A stretch of 64,000 nucleotides of DNA from Microcaldota archaeon (lineage in GTDB: Archaea > Micrarchaeota > Micrarchaeia > Micrarchaeales > CABMGC01): contig JAGWHN010000002.1 in the NCBI GenBank assembly GCA_028866785.1, positions 1 through 64,000 of the forward strand, written 5' to 3'. Shown piece by piece: positions 16,970-25,690 of this stretch. The translations under genes were made by a program, and so were the position numbers. The notes under the pieces were generated by a model. That model saw nothing but the letters and a program-made list of their open reading frames with translations, was not told the origin of the DNA and did not search any database. Position 1 is the first letter of the stretch, and the number at the start of each line of letters is the position of its first letter.

Positions 16970-17799
16970 TACAGCCCCTCCTCCACCGTCTTTTGCCTTA
17001 TCGACTCGCTTACTGTTGAGAATGGGATCGTGAAGTCTGGCTGGGTGACAAGCAAGATCTCCTCACCTGTCATCAGCGGAGCATTGATGCCCAGTATCGC
17101 ACCTATTCCCGCCGCAATCTCCTCCGCCTGCTGCGTCACTAGCGATGTTGCCTCCTCCTCCGTCGTCCCCAGCGCTGTCACGGAGGCGTAGTTTATGAGT
17201 GCATGCGACTGGACCCGTCCGATGCTCTCAAGCAGGTTGTGCCACATCGTGACCTCCCCCTTTAGCCTCTCTATTGCTCCCGCGTCGGTCGACTTGTCCA
17301 CAGAGGCCTTTTGGTAGTTCTCCTCAACTAAATTCAGCCTGTCGCGGATTTTTGTAATGTAATCGTCCTTGTTTATCAGGTACATCTGCGAGCTTATCCT
17401 AAGGGGCGTTCTGCTAAGGCTCACTATCCTGCTAAAGAGCCTTGCAAACTCGATCTTCTCCTCCTCATTCATCTCGGTTGCTGATTTGTAAATCGGAATT
17501 TTGATGAACGCTGTTGCATATACCTCGTTCCCATCCCTGACTATGAGCGCGGTTCCGGACGGGGCAAGATAAAACGGCTCCTCATTGCTCAGCACTATTG
17601 TCTTGTCCTTTATTTTGGTGAATGGCACGAAAAGATAGGTGTAGTACCTTGTCGATGCCGCAAGTATGTCGATGAAGAGCGCCACAATCAGGAAAATTAT
17701 CTTTAGGTAGTTTGGGATGCTCAAACTCACGGTGACTATCATGAGGACTAGCGAGATTCCAACAAAGGAGATGAAAAGCAGGTTCCTCAAATTAGCCAA
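16969..17799 (-). CDS. VirB3-VirB4 N-domain-like membrane protein (copy 1)
   Basis: 276 residues with the same plan as the next gene: two N-terminal helices (LLFISFVGISLVLMIVTVS, YLKIIFLIVALFIDILA), then a domain with IVRDGNEVYATAFIKIPIY, the strand pattern seen at the start of VirB4/TraC-type N domains, and a long helical region (DDYITKIRDRLNLVEENYQ). A conserved-looking end (ILLVTQPDFTIPFSTVSESI) closes it. TTG 17799 is the start. It is the first gene after an internal promoter. Two tandem divergent copies before a short ATPase suggest a heteromeric membrane platform. Confidence 0.6.
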   Translation of the reverse strand: MANLRNLLFISFVGISLVLMIVTVSLSIPNYLKIIFLIVALFIDILAASTRYYTYLFVPFTKIKDKTIVLSNEEPFYLAPSGTALIVRDGNEVYATAFIKIPIYKSATEMNEEEKIEFARLFSRIVSLSRTPLRISSQMYLINKDDYITKIRDRLNLVEENYQKASVDKSTDAGAIERLKGEVTMWHNLLESIGRVQSHALINYASVTALGTTEEEATSLVTQQAEEIAAGIGAILGINAPLMTGEEILLVTQPDFTIPFSTVSESIRQKTVEEGL

Positions 17800-17830
17800 T
17801 TTAATCCCTACGGATACATATCCTACAAAA

Positions 17831-17845
17831 ATCTATAAATAAACC
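17831..17845 (-). promoter_or_regulatory. Promoter of the ATPase module
   Basis: On the minus strand a TATA element (GGTTTATTTATAGAT, 17831-17845) lies about 39 bp before the TTG start at 17799. It would drive the two VirB3-VirB4N-like genes, the ATPase and the genes after it. Confidence 0.55.
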
Positions 17846-17871
17846 TTCTTTTCCCTCAGCGCAAGTGCAAA

Positions 17872-19032
17872 TTAGAGCGCCGACATGAACTTTCCAGACC
17901 CCTTCGCAAATCCACCTACAAAGTCTGCAATTGTGATTATTGAAAAATAGGTCAGCGCCATTATCATTGCGGGATAGAAGAGGACTGCGAGCCAGTACGC
18001 TCCCATCGAGCTTTGGATCCCCTGGATCGTTGTCACAAGCGGACTGCTGGGAGTAAGCGAGTTTTGCTCCGCGCCAACTCCCTGGCTATACTGGGTTATC
18101 TGTGCGGTTGCTGTTGTGAGGGAGCTGCCCACGCCCTGCTGCGTGAAATAGAAAGCGACCGAGAACATCACGGGCATCAGGAAGAAAAACGCTATCGCAA
18201 TACCCATGAACATCCCGCCAAGGCTCCTTGTAGGCACAAATGACCTAAGTATTATTCCAGGAAGCAGGAAGACCGGAATTGCCGCATACATCCCAAATAG
18301 CAGGAGGTAATACTCTATGTGCAGCGTCAAAAGCCCCCCCATCAATAACACGCACAGTACTTGCGCGGGTGCAATGAAAAGCCCGTCAATTGCAGGGGCG
18401 AATAGTGAGTTTGTCTTTTTGAACAATCCTGCAAATTGCTTTACTGCCCCTATTGCATCCTTGGAAAAGCTATCTGTTGAGGTTTTGTCAGAGGTCCCTG
18501 CCGCTACAGTCCCCCCTACGTTTAGACTAAAACTTATGAAATAGGACGCAACAGAAAATGTTGCAAAGAGGTGGGTAACAAGCCCGTTTGTCTGCGAGAT
18601 TGTGGTTGAGATGTAATTAAGGGAGGTTACATAGGGGTCAGTCGGCCCAATAAAGCTCGCGGGAACAACGCCAAGCATCACCGCCGCTATCATCATGAAA
18701 AGACCCGCAATTATGGCCGATGCTGTAGCCTCGTATATCTCTCCAACCCCAAATTCCCTCACCTTCTGGTTTTTCACTGCCACCCCAAAGGCGAAGATTA
18801 TCGCGGCTATTGAAAATGAAAGTAGTATTACGGCAAATGCTACCGGTAGCCACTGCTGCCACTCGCCGTATATTACTTGGTTTACGCTCGTGCAGTACCA
18901 CGGCGCAAGGTCTGCAACGCCGAACTGGTTTGTCGCGCACGCACCAACCGCCTGGGATGTGCTCTGCGCGTTTAATGTCCCCATGGCTAGCAGGAAAAGG
19001 GAAAGAATGATTGGATATATTGGATTTCTCAT
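17872..19032 (-). CDS. VirB6/TrbL-like polytopic membrane protein 6
   Basis: 386 residues with a signal-like N terminus (YPIILSLFLLAMGTLNAQ) and about six more membrane helices. An extracellular Cys pair (GACATNQF, WYCTSVN) follows the signal. The signature shared by most members of this cluster appears late: LPGIILRSFVPTRSLGGMF, then a long helix ending MPVMFSVAFY. Size, helix number and position near a VirB4-type ATPase fit the VirB6/TrbL/CedA channel component. The start is the second ATG (19032), spaced 4 nt from GGTGA; it overlaps the stop of the preceding gene. It is last in a string of six relatives. Confidence 0.7.
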   Translation of the reverse strand: MRNPIYPIILSLFLLAMGTLNAQSTSQAVGACATNQFGVADLAPWYCTSVNQVIYGEWQQWLPVAFAVILLSFSIAAIIFAFGVAVKNQKVREFGVGEIYEATASAIIAGLFMMIAAVMLGVVPASFIGPTDPYVTSLNYISTTISQTNGLVTHLFATFSVASYFISFSLNVGGTVAAGTSDKTSTDSFSKDAIGAVKQFAGLFKKTNSLFAPAIDGLFIAPAQVLCVLLMGGLLTLHIEYYLLLFGMYAAIPVFLLPGIILRSFVPTRSLGGMFMGIAIAFFFLMPVMFSVAFYFTQQGVGSSLTTATAQITQYSQGVGAEQNSLTPSSPLVTTIQGIQSSMGAYWLAVLFYPAMIMALTYFSIITIADFVGGFAKGSGKFMSAL

Positions 19033-20108
19033 CATATCACCTTGGTGAGAAGCGAGAAGAAGTCCATCCTCTCTCCCACCGCCTGTGAAAAGTCAAGTAT
19101 GAAAGTATTCACTATCGTAAAGGTTATAATCGGTACAAGCAGTGTTCCTACAAGCCCTATCCCTATGTACTCAAAGATCGTATAGAAAATCTGGAATGGA
19201 TTCGTACTCCCGGATGTGAAAAGCGCAAGAGCTGTTCCCTGAAGCAGCTGGCCCGGATTGCTTCCAAGCGCCTCCACTCCTCCAGTAACTGCGCTCCCTA
19301 TTCCGCTAAGCGGGCTAAAGCCGTCTATCGCGCTTCCAAGGAAGCCGTATGTTATGCTTATCATCAATGGGAAGATAAAGCCAAGGCCCATCGCAAAGGC
19401 TATCATTGCTCCGCCAAAGGTCCTTGTCACTCCGAAGATTCTCGCAATCAGCCCTATCGGGAGAAGTATCGCAAAGATCATCATTGACGCATCAAGCAAA
19501 ACGAGCTGCACCTGCGAAACTAGTATCAGCCCCCCTAGCGCAATTGCGGCGCTCTCAAAGAAGAGCTTTACTGCGGAGGCGTCAAGCCCGAAGCTCACCG
19601 ACCAGCCTAGATTGCTTACACCCGGGATGAAGGATGCCGATGTGGTAACGCCAGGCGCGCTTGAGACGAAGAATGTAATCAGCGCTATCATGTAATTTAG
19701 GAAATTGACTATGCTGTTGTTGAAGTTCCAGAGGTTGCACTCCGCAAGCCCGAAGATGTTGTTTATGCTCTGGTCTCCCCCTACTACGTCCGGGTTGCAC
19801 GCATTTGGCACTAGTCCCACCCCTGCATATGTTGGCACTGGATTGACGGTGCAGAGCATCGAGGCGATCCCTCCAAATATGAGCACGAGCAGAAATGCAA
19901 AAAGTGTATCGTATATCTTTACCCTTGACCATGTCTTGAGGTCCGTCCTTCCAATTAGCGGGCTGAGCATGTAGACTAAGGAGAGTATGAAGACGACTGC
20001 AAGCACCCCGAAGAATGCAATCGGGAACCATCCCGTGATTGGCGCGCTCAGGAATCCATTTATGCTGCTCAGGCAGCTGTTCAAGAATAGCGGAGCGTCA
20101 AAATTCAT
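19032..20108 (-). CDS. VirB6/TrbL-like polytopic membrane protein 5
   Basis: 358 residues, about seven membrane helices. It opens with a Cys-containing segment (LFLNSCLSSINGFLSAP) and helices IAFFGVLAVVFILSLVYM and TLFAFLLVLIFGGIASM; the external loop holds two more cysteines. The family signature reads LPIGLIARIFGVTRTFGGAM, followed by the helix FAMGLGFIFPLMISITY. It has no cleavable signal peptide, unlike its neighbours. Its ATG overlaps the stop of the upstream relative (ATGA), and its own stop overlaps the start of the next, so this string is translationally coupled and likely made in fixed proportion. Confidence 0.68.
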   Translation of the reverse strand: MNFDAPLFLNSCLSSINGFLSAPITGWFPIAFFGVLAVVFILSLVYMLSPLIGRTDLKTWSRVKIYDTLFAFLLVLIFGGIASMLCTVNPVPTYAGVGLVPNACNPDVVGGDQSINNIFGLAECNLWNFNNSIVNFLNYMIALITFFVSSAPGVTTSASFIPGVSNLGWSVSFGLDASAVKLFFESAAIALGGLILVSQVQLVLLDASMMIFAILLPIGLIARIFGVTRTFGGAMIAFAMGLGFIFPLMISITYGFLGSAIDGFSPLSGIGSAVTGGVEALGSNPGQLLQGTALALFTSGSTNPFQIFYTIFEYIGIGLVGTLLVPIITFTIVNTFILDFSQAVGERMDFFSLLTKVI

Positions 20109-21319
20109 ATCACATTCCTCAAGATGTTCTTTGCCTGCAGGGACGGAGCGCCGAGCAGGTCGGCGAAGCCCTCAAGCAAGCTGTATGAAACCACAAAGGA
20201 GATCACCACCCCAAATATCTGGAAGGAGGCATTTATTATCGAGAATATCCAGAAGTCAAGCAGCGCTATGAACTGCCCTTCATTAAAGAATGTCCCAGCA
20301 AGCCCCGGAAGGCTCACAAAATACTCAAACGCCCCCTGCAGGGTTGTAGGTATCTGCGGCAAATTCACGGTCTGTTGGGGCTGAAGCGAGCAGGTGCTTG
20401 ACTGCGCAGCAAGGCACCTATAATCTATCGAAGCAAATGGGTAGAGAAACGCAGGGAAGAAGATGTAGAACCCTATGAAGAGCGCAAGCAGCGTTCCCCC
20501 CGCAGCGCGTGTCCACGGAAGGCACCTTAGAAGTATACCTACATAGAGGAAAATCGGGAAGAGGTAGTAAATAAGCCCCAGCAGGAAGATTATTCCGAGC
20601 TCCACAATGATTGCGCCTGTGATTAGAGGGGTCATGAAGCTTAGTATCTGCAGGAATGGCGTGACTCCCCCAAGCGGCGTGGTCTTTATCCCTATCCCGT
20701 TCGGCATTGCCAGTACCTCAAATCCTGATGCTATTCCGTAAACTAGGTTTTCGCTGCTCAAAAGCCCAAGCCCCGCAAAATGTAGCGAGGCATCGTCAAA
20801 ATATGTGTTGCAGATTGAGCTGTAAACCTGTGTCACGGTGGCAAGTCCGCTCCCAGTTGCCCCTGAAAGGGAAGCTCCTCCCAAAGTCTGAACCCCAGAT
20901 GCACTCACGACCGAGGCGCCCAGGTTGGTTATGAATCCGATGCCCCCTGCAAGCACGCTCATTCCCCCAAAGAGAATGACAATTATTACGATGTTGAGCA
21001 CGCTCTCAAGGTACTCCGTCCTTACAAAAGTTATCACTCTTTGTATGCCAAATGCTGTCCCTATGGCATACATTATCGCAAGCACCATCAGAACAGCGAA
21101 GACTATTTCAAGCGAAAAGAGCAGCATGAAATTGTACTGCGTGAAATCGGTGAGCTTTGGAAGCGCTGCTTGAATGCCCCCCGCGCTCACCTGCCCATTT
21201 GCGCCCACTTGGCCAAAAAGGTCAGCGCAGATGCTCTTGTCGGGCAGCACCGATTGCGCATGCTGCATCCCTGCAAATTGCAAGAGCGCAAACATGACTA
21301 CAAACAACATAACTCTCAT
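20105..21319 (-). CDS. VirB6/TrbL-like polytopic membrane protein 4
   Basis: 404 residues. ATG 21319 is preferred over an upstream start because GGTGT precedes it and it begins a clean signal peptide (RVMLFVVMFALLQFAGMQHAQS). About seven helices follow, with the signature LYVGILLRCLPWTRAAGGTLL and the helix ALFIGFYIFFPAFLYPF. Extracellular cysteines flank the signature. The middle loop is rich in Gly and Ser (TLGGASLSGATGSGL). The inferred role is one of several homologous channel or pilus-base subunits in the membrane. Confidence 0.68.
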   Translation of the reverse strand: MRVMLFVVMFALLQFAGMQHAQSVLPDKSICADLFGQVGANGQVSAGGIQAALPKLTDFTQYNFMLLFSLEIVFAVLMVLAIMYAIGTAFGIQRVITFVRTEYLESVLNIVIIVILFGGMSVLAGGIGFITNLGASVVSASGVQTLGGASLSGATGSGLATVTQVYSSICNTYFDDASLHFAGLGLLSSENLVYGIASGFEVLAMPNGIGIKTTPLGGVTPFLQILSFMTPLITGAIIVELGIIFLLGLIYYLFPIFLYVGILLRCLPWTRAAGGTLLALFIGFYIFFPAFLYPFASIDYRCLAAQSSTCSLQPQQTVNLPQIPTTLQGAFEYFVSLPGLAGTFFNEGQFIALLDFWIFSIINASFQIFGVVISFVVSYSLLEGFADLLGAPSLQAKNILRNVI

Positions 21320-21320
21320 T

Positions 21321-22991
21321 TTACACCAACTTTCCAAGTCCCGCAATATCCGTATCCCCGCCAAAGAGATACGACATATTCTTTATCGCGGAGATTATTA
21401 TCAGTATGTTAAGCAGAGGAAGCATGAATCCCACCACTGACATAAGCCCGTAAACATCCATCAGCTGAAGTGTGTTGCCAATCGCCTCGGGAGGCGAGCA
21501 TTTTATCCCTGCTCCCTTTAGGTCTGGTATCTGCTGTACAAATCCACCAAACTCGAGCCCCGTCCCCACTCCAAGCTGCGTTGCCATTATCAGTGAGTCC
21601 TGGGCCTCTTCATACCCGAGGCTTCCCCCTTGAGGCCAGCAATCATTGTAGTTTATTATCTGCTGCACGTTAGGGAAGACGTAAAAGTTCGGAAGCAACG
21701 CATCATAGGGCGTGCAGATCCCTGCAACCCCTGTAGGGCAAACGGAAACTGTAAGACCGGTTATAGACGGATTTGTGAGCCACAGCGCTGGCTGCGGATT
21801 TGCAGGCGGCGGTTCCCTTTGCGTTTGCGGAATCACTATCTGCTGGGATGCCGAGGTGCTGACTCCCTGCGAGTCCGTCACCGTTGCAGTCAGCGGATAG
21901 CTTCCCGGGCCTGGATATGTGTGGCTAAGCGTTTGTGTGTCTGTTGTCCCATCTCCCCAATTTATGCTATATGTGCCGGTATCCCTAAGCCCGTATATCA
22001 CATTGTCCTGTATCTGCGCTGCGTTTCCGGCCAACTGGGTTGTGGTTACTCCGTGCCCTAGCGCCCCATATTCAAGCATGTTGACAAGGGGGAGTATGAT
22101 CACTATGACGAGCGTTAGTCCCATCAGAAGCCCTCCCGCGCTTCTTGTGAATGGAATTGCCCTCATCAGTATCCCTGCCGCAAGGAGGTATGGCCAGACA
22201 TTCATCAGTATGAATATTAGGACCATTTGCGTTAGCAGCATGTAGAATATGAAGATCGCCTGGGATTCAAGAGGCCTCGTCATCGAGCTGATCAGCGAGT
22301 ATCCAGCAAGTGGCTTTGATGATATATCTACCGAGAAAAGCCTTTCTGTCACCGGAATCGTGCAGGCAGGCGCAGGCTCGCAAAATCCAGGGTCTGAGGC
22401 AAGCGTGCTCAAAAATCCGACAAATCCCTCATAAACGTATAGGCTGTTCATGTTTTGCGCTGCCTGGTTGCTCAGGTTAGCAATTATTATGTAGCTTGAC
22501 GCAAGCCCGTAATTTAGGTAAGGTGATGCGTCAGTCCCTCCCGCATGCGCATTTTTCACAATTGTGCACATGAGCGCAGTTGGGTTTTGCTGGACTATCG
22601 CAAGCTGCACCTGCGGCTGCAAAAATCCCGAGCACATGCTTAGCATATCGCCTGAAAACCCGCCCGTGAAAAGGTTTGAGCTCGAGATGAATGTCCCAAA
22701 AAAGAGAAGGACGCCAACAGCAAGGAGGGCGAATATTCCCGTTCCAATCGCCTGCCCTAATTCGGATATCCCCCTTGCGCTTATCTGCTGGTCATTGAGG
22801 ACCTTTCCGAGCATGTAGAGTATTGCCGCAAATGCTATGGAGAGGAAGATTGCAATCGATAGGACCGGAAGCCATTGCTGCACTATCGCGAGGGGATTTT
22901 GTATGTTGCTAGGCACAGTTTCACTCTGCGCCACAAGCATGCCTGCTAAGAAGAGCATTGCGAAAAATCCAACAAAAAGTTTTTTCTCCAT
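21321..22991 (-). CDS. VirB6/TrbL-like polytopic membrane protein 3 with PKD domain
   Basis: 556 residues. Signal peptide (KKLFVGFFAMLFLAGMLVAQS), about seven helices, and the signature LAAGILMRAIPFTRSAGGLL. Between helices lies an inserted PKD-like immunoglobulin fold: YSINWGDGTTDTQ, then HTYPGPGSYPLTATVTDS, with the WGDG and Y-x-x-P-G-x-Y hallmarks of PKD repeats, which act in adhesion on archaeal surfaces. This puts the loop outside the cell. The start is one of two adjacent ATGs (22994 or 22991); GGTGG lies 5 nt before the second. It follows the next upstream relative with no gap. Confidence 0.7.
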   Translation of the reverse strand: MEKKLFVGFFAMLFLAGMLVAQSETVPSNIQNPLAIVQQWLPVLSIAIFLSIAFAAILYMLGKVLNDQQISARGISELGQAIGTGIFALLAVGVLLFFGTFISSSNLFTGGFSGDMLSMCSGFLQPQVQLAIVQQNPTALMCTIVKNAHAGGTDASPYLNYGLASSYIIIANLSNQAAQNMNSLYVYEGFVGFLSTLASDPGFCEPAPACTIPVTERLFSVDISSKPLAGYSLISSMTRPLESQAIFIFYMLLTQMVLIFILMNVWPYLLAAGILMRAIPFTRSAGGLLMGLTLVIVIILPLVNMLEYGALGHGVTTTQLAGNAAQIQDNVIYGLRDTGTYSINWGDGTTDTQTLSHTYPGPGSYPLTATVTDSQGVSTSASQQIVIPQTQREPPPANPQPALWLTNPSITGLTVSVCPTGVAGICTPYDALLPNFYVFPNVQQIINYNDCWPQGGSLGYEEAQDSLIMATQLGVGTGLEFGGFVQQIPDLKGAGIKCSPPEAIGNTLQLMDVYGLMSVVGFMLPLLNILIIISAIKNMSYLFGGDTDIAGLGKLV

Positions 22992-23000
22992 CATGCCCAC

Positions 23001-24179
23001 CTAAAAGAAACCCTCTCCGCCAAGGAAGCTAAGCCCTCCTGTCAGTCCCTTCCACAGCCCGTACGCAACCCCTATCGTTATTGCGATGTTCAGTGCGACA
23101 AGCACCGTTGCCTGGAAGAGGTACTGCGCGAGCTGCTCTGCAAGCCCGATCACTATCGCAGGCGCGTAGAATATAAGCGTGAAAGGGTTGGAGAAAGGAT
23201 TTCCGCTGTTGCAGTAAATCACATTGCATCCTAGCTGCGTGATTGCCGTCTGGTAAAACGTGAATGGCAAAAATCCGGTGCTCGGTGTCTGGGATGAGAA
23301 AAGCACGCTTTGCTGGACATTATTTAGCATGTAAGGCGCTATGAATTGCGGGTATGGATTTCCGTTGCAGGTGCTGGTTGGGTCCTGCGTGCAGTACATC
23401 CAGTTCACTATTCCTTGGTCCATCACAAATGTCATCGGATAAATGAAATAAAACGCTATTGCTATCGCTATGAAGCTGTTCGCCGCCTCACGCAGCCTAG
23501 GTCCGGTAAACGAGAGGCTGCGCATGATCAGCGCTATCGGGACCACCACCGTTAACGAAACTGCCGATATTATGGGGAGCGTTATGAACTGTATGAGCAG
23601 CATTGCAAAGCTGACTATGAGTATCGGGATGAAAAAGTCGACTATCACCGCCGCGTAATTATCATATAGCGACCCAAAATCGCTCGGCGGACTTAGCGTA
23701 AATTGAAGCCCTCCGATCGAGGTCTGCCTTGTAAGGCTTGGGAAGTAGCTGTAGAGCTGGTCTATCCCAACTCCCGCCACCCCGCTCCAGACCGCAAACT
23801 GTATGCTAGTTGAGTACATGCTTGTCTCAAGCCCTATTCCCTTCTCAAAGAGCAGGCTGCCCACATAGTGCTGCGAGAATGAGAATGGATCCTGGCTTGG
23901 CGTTGTGAGGTTCGCGCTTATGCTGCATGTGGCAGAGGCAAGCATGATTAGAGCTATTACTATGATTCCGCTCAGCCCAGCCTGCACAAACTCAAACCTC
24001 ACGTATCCCTTTACCTTGTCGCCCTCCTTCTTTGGGAGGAATCCCGAAATCAGATATACCAGCGAGGAGACCATCAGGCTTACCAGTATTATTGCCGCGC
24101 AAATTCCAACCCAGTTGTTTGCGTTAAGCCCGCCAAATGCGCATGCGTTTGAAATTGTTTGGAATAGTATTGGCAACAT
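23001..24179 (-). CDS. VirB6/TrbL-like polytopic membrane protein 2 (divergent)
   Basis: 392 residues and about seven helices. Same general plan, but the signature is degenerate: VPIALIMRSLSFTGPRLRE, without the T-R-x-x-G-G end, followed by AIAIAFYFIYPMTFVMD. Extracellular loops carry four cysteines (WMYCTQDPTSTCNGN and NVIYCNSG). No signal peptide is seen; the first segment is hydrophobic with an early Cys (TISNACAFGG). ATG 24179 has AGTGA with a 4-nt spacer. It may be a specialised subunit of the same complex. Confidence 0.65.
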   Translation of the reverse strand: MLPILFQTISNACAFGGLNANNWVGICAAIILVSLMVSSLVYLISGFLPKKEGDKVKGYVRFEFVQAGLSGIIVIALIMLASATCSISANLTTPSQDPFSFSQHYVGSLLFEKGIGLETSMYSTSIQFAVWSGVAGVGIDQLYSYFPSLTRQTSIGGLQFTLSPPSDFGSLYDNYAAVIVDFFIPILIVSFAMLLIQFITLPIISAVSLTVVVPIALIMRSLSFTGPRLREAANSFIAIAIAFYFIYPMTFVMDQGIVNWMYCTQDPTSTCNGNPYPQFIAPYMLNNVQQSVLFSSQTPSTGFLPFTFYQTAITQLGCNVIYCNSGNPFSNPFTLIFYAPAIVIGLAEQLAQYLFQATVLVALNIAITIGVAYGLWKGLTGGLSFLGGEGFF

Positions 24180-24183
24180 TCAA

Positions 24184-25647
24184 TCACTTTATCCTGAACC
24201 TTCCGAACTCCACGTCTATTGTTCCGCCGAGCGACTTCGCGAGCGCCTCCACAAGAGGGAAGGTTATCATCATGTCAAGTATGAAAAGCATGAACTGCAC
24301 CACGCAGTAGATGCTGAATCCTATTATCCCGTTGAGCGCAGGGTAGATGCTCGAGAAGCTTCCAAACGCATCCGCGCCACCTGCCCCTCCGGGGAAAGCA
24401 GGAAGGTTTGCGGGGCTGAGGCCAAAGAAGGACTGCTGCTGTGTTTGAAGCGGTGTTGTAAGGATGTAAGGTGTTATCATGCTTGTTATCGGAAGGTTTA
24501 CTATGAGAAGCACCGATGGAAGCACCACCGAGATCCCTATCCCTATTGCAAAGAGGGTGCCGCCTATCCCGCGCAAAAACGGCATCGACCTGAATATTAT
24601 CCCCATGGGTATCAGGAATGCCAGCCCTGCAAAGGCGAACATCGGGAGCAGATAGTACTCCATGCCTATTATTGTATATGTGGGCAAGATTATCAGCCCC
24701 ATCACGTCGTTTATCAGATTCTCGTAGGTCTTTGCGTCACCAATGTTGTGCAGAAGCATTGTGTTCTTGTACGGATTGAAGCTCGTGCCCAAGGTGAAGG
24801 AAATTCCAGGAGTTGGGACTGGCAGATAATACCCGACCACAATCCCCTGCATGAAGCCCACGCCCATGCTAAGGCCTATCAGATAGCTCACATAGTCGCT
24901 GCCGCCTGTTGTTCCCTCGCTCGTGTATGCCTGGGTCGAGACGCTCATTGTACTTGTATCCTGCGTGCCCGAGAAAACAATCTCCATTCCCAAACCCGTC
25001 TTCGGGTCTGAGGTGAAGCTTGAGGCGCCTGTCGGGCCAACTGCCACTTGATCCGTGACGCTAACCTTGTCGCCATTTGTATTCTGGACCGTCGCAGTTA
25101 TAGGATAGGTTCCCGGCGCTGCGTATATATGCGATGCCGAGTTCCCGAAGCTTGTCCCCCCATCGCCCCATGCCCAGCTTACGGCTGTATCTGTCTTCAC
25201 AAGCGCCTGTCCGCAGAAGATTCCGGCTAGGTATTGCTGGGATGATGTGGTCAGTGCCGAAAAGGGCGCACTTAGGCCCCCTCCTGCGGGCGCACTAACC
25301 CCTACCAATCCTGTTGAAAGGCTGCCCAAAAAGACAAGTATCGCATAGATTCCGGCTATAAGCAGTGCGGACTTTGCAACCTCCCAGTACTCCTTTCTCA
25401 CCCAGGGGGTCAACTGCGTTCCCGGGGCAAGCTTTCCTATTATGTACCCTATTGCTATTACATCAAGGGAGATGCTGATTGCTATGAGAGAAACTATGAG
25501 GAGGGGAATTGAATTTATCGTTATTAGCGCAGGCGAGTTGCTTAGGCAGATTCCCTGGGTTGGATATTTATTGGTTGCCGCGATATTCGTTCCAAATAGG
25601 AAAAGCAGGAGAAAAATGACTCCAAAACCAAGGAATTCCCGACGCAT
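24184..25647 (-). CDS. VirB6/TrbL-like polytopic membrane protein 1 with PKD domain
   Basis: 487 residues. N-terminal signal-like helix (EFLGFGVIFLLLFLFG), about seven helices in all, and the signature IPMGIIFRSMPFLRGIGGTL, with LR in place of TR. A PKD-like insert in the first large loop reads VSWAWGDGGTSFG and IYAAPGTYPITATVQNTNG, as in copy 3. The two PKD-bearing copies are separated by copy 2. A TATA box 23-36 bp upstream of its ATG makes it the probable first gene of the coupled six-gene string. Confidence 0.7.
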   Translation of the reverse strand: MRREFLGFGVIFLLLFLFGTNIAATNKYPTQGICLSNSPALITINSIPLLIVSLIAISISLDVIAIGYIIGKLAPGTQLTPWVRKEYWEVAKSALLIAGIYAILVFLGSLSTGLVGVSAPAGGGLSAPFSALTTSSQQYLAGIFCGQALVKTDTAVSWAWGDGGTSFGNSASHIYAAPGTYPITATVQNTNGDKVSVTDQVAVGPTGASSFTSDPKTGLGMEIVFSGTQDTSTMSVSTQAYTSEGTTGGSDYVSYLIGLSMGVGFMQGIVVGYYLPVPTPGISFTLGTSFNPYKNTMLLHNIGDAKTYENLINDVMGLIILPTYTIIGMEYYLLPMFAFAGLAFLIPMGIIFRSMPFLRGIGGTLFAIGIGISVVLPSVLLIVNLPITSMITPYILTTPLQTQQQSFFGLSPANLPAFPGGAGGADAFGSFSSIYPALNGIIGFSIYCVVQFMLFILDMMITFPLVEALAKSLGGTIDVEFGRFRIK

Positions 25648-25669
25648 CTAACCATGTGAGTATTGCATC

Positions 25670-25683
25670 TATTATTTAAATAG
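25670..25683 (-). promoter_or_regulatory. Promoter of the six-gene VirB6-like string
   Basis: On the minus strand CTATTTAAATAAT (within 25670-25683) is centred about 28 bp before the ATG at 25647, so the transcript is predicted to be leaderless or nearly so. Confidence 0.55.
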
Positions 25684-25690
25684 TTTTCAA

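Noticed and set aside
23905..25011. 368-codon plus-strand frame opposite the VirB6-like genes
   Set aside because: Composition is odd (many His, Tyr, Arg, Cys) and it spans two well-supported minus-strand membrane-protein genes; it is an antisense artefact.
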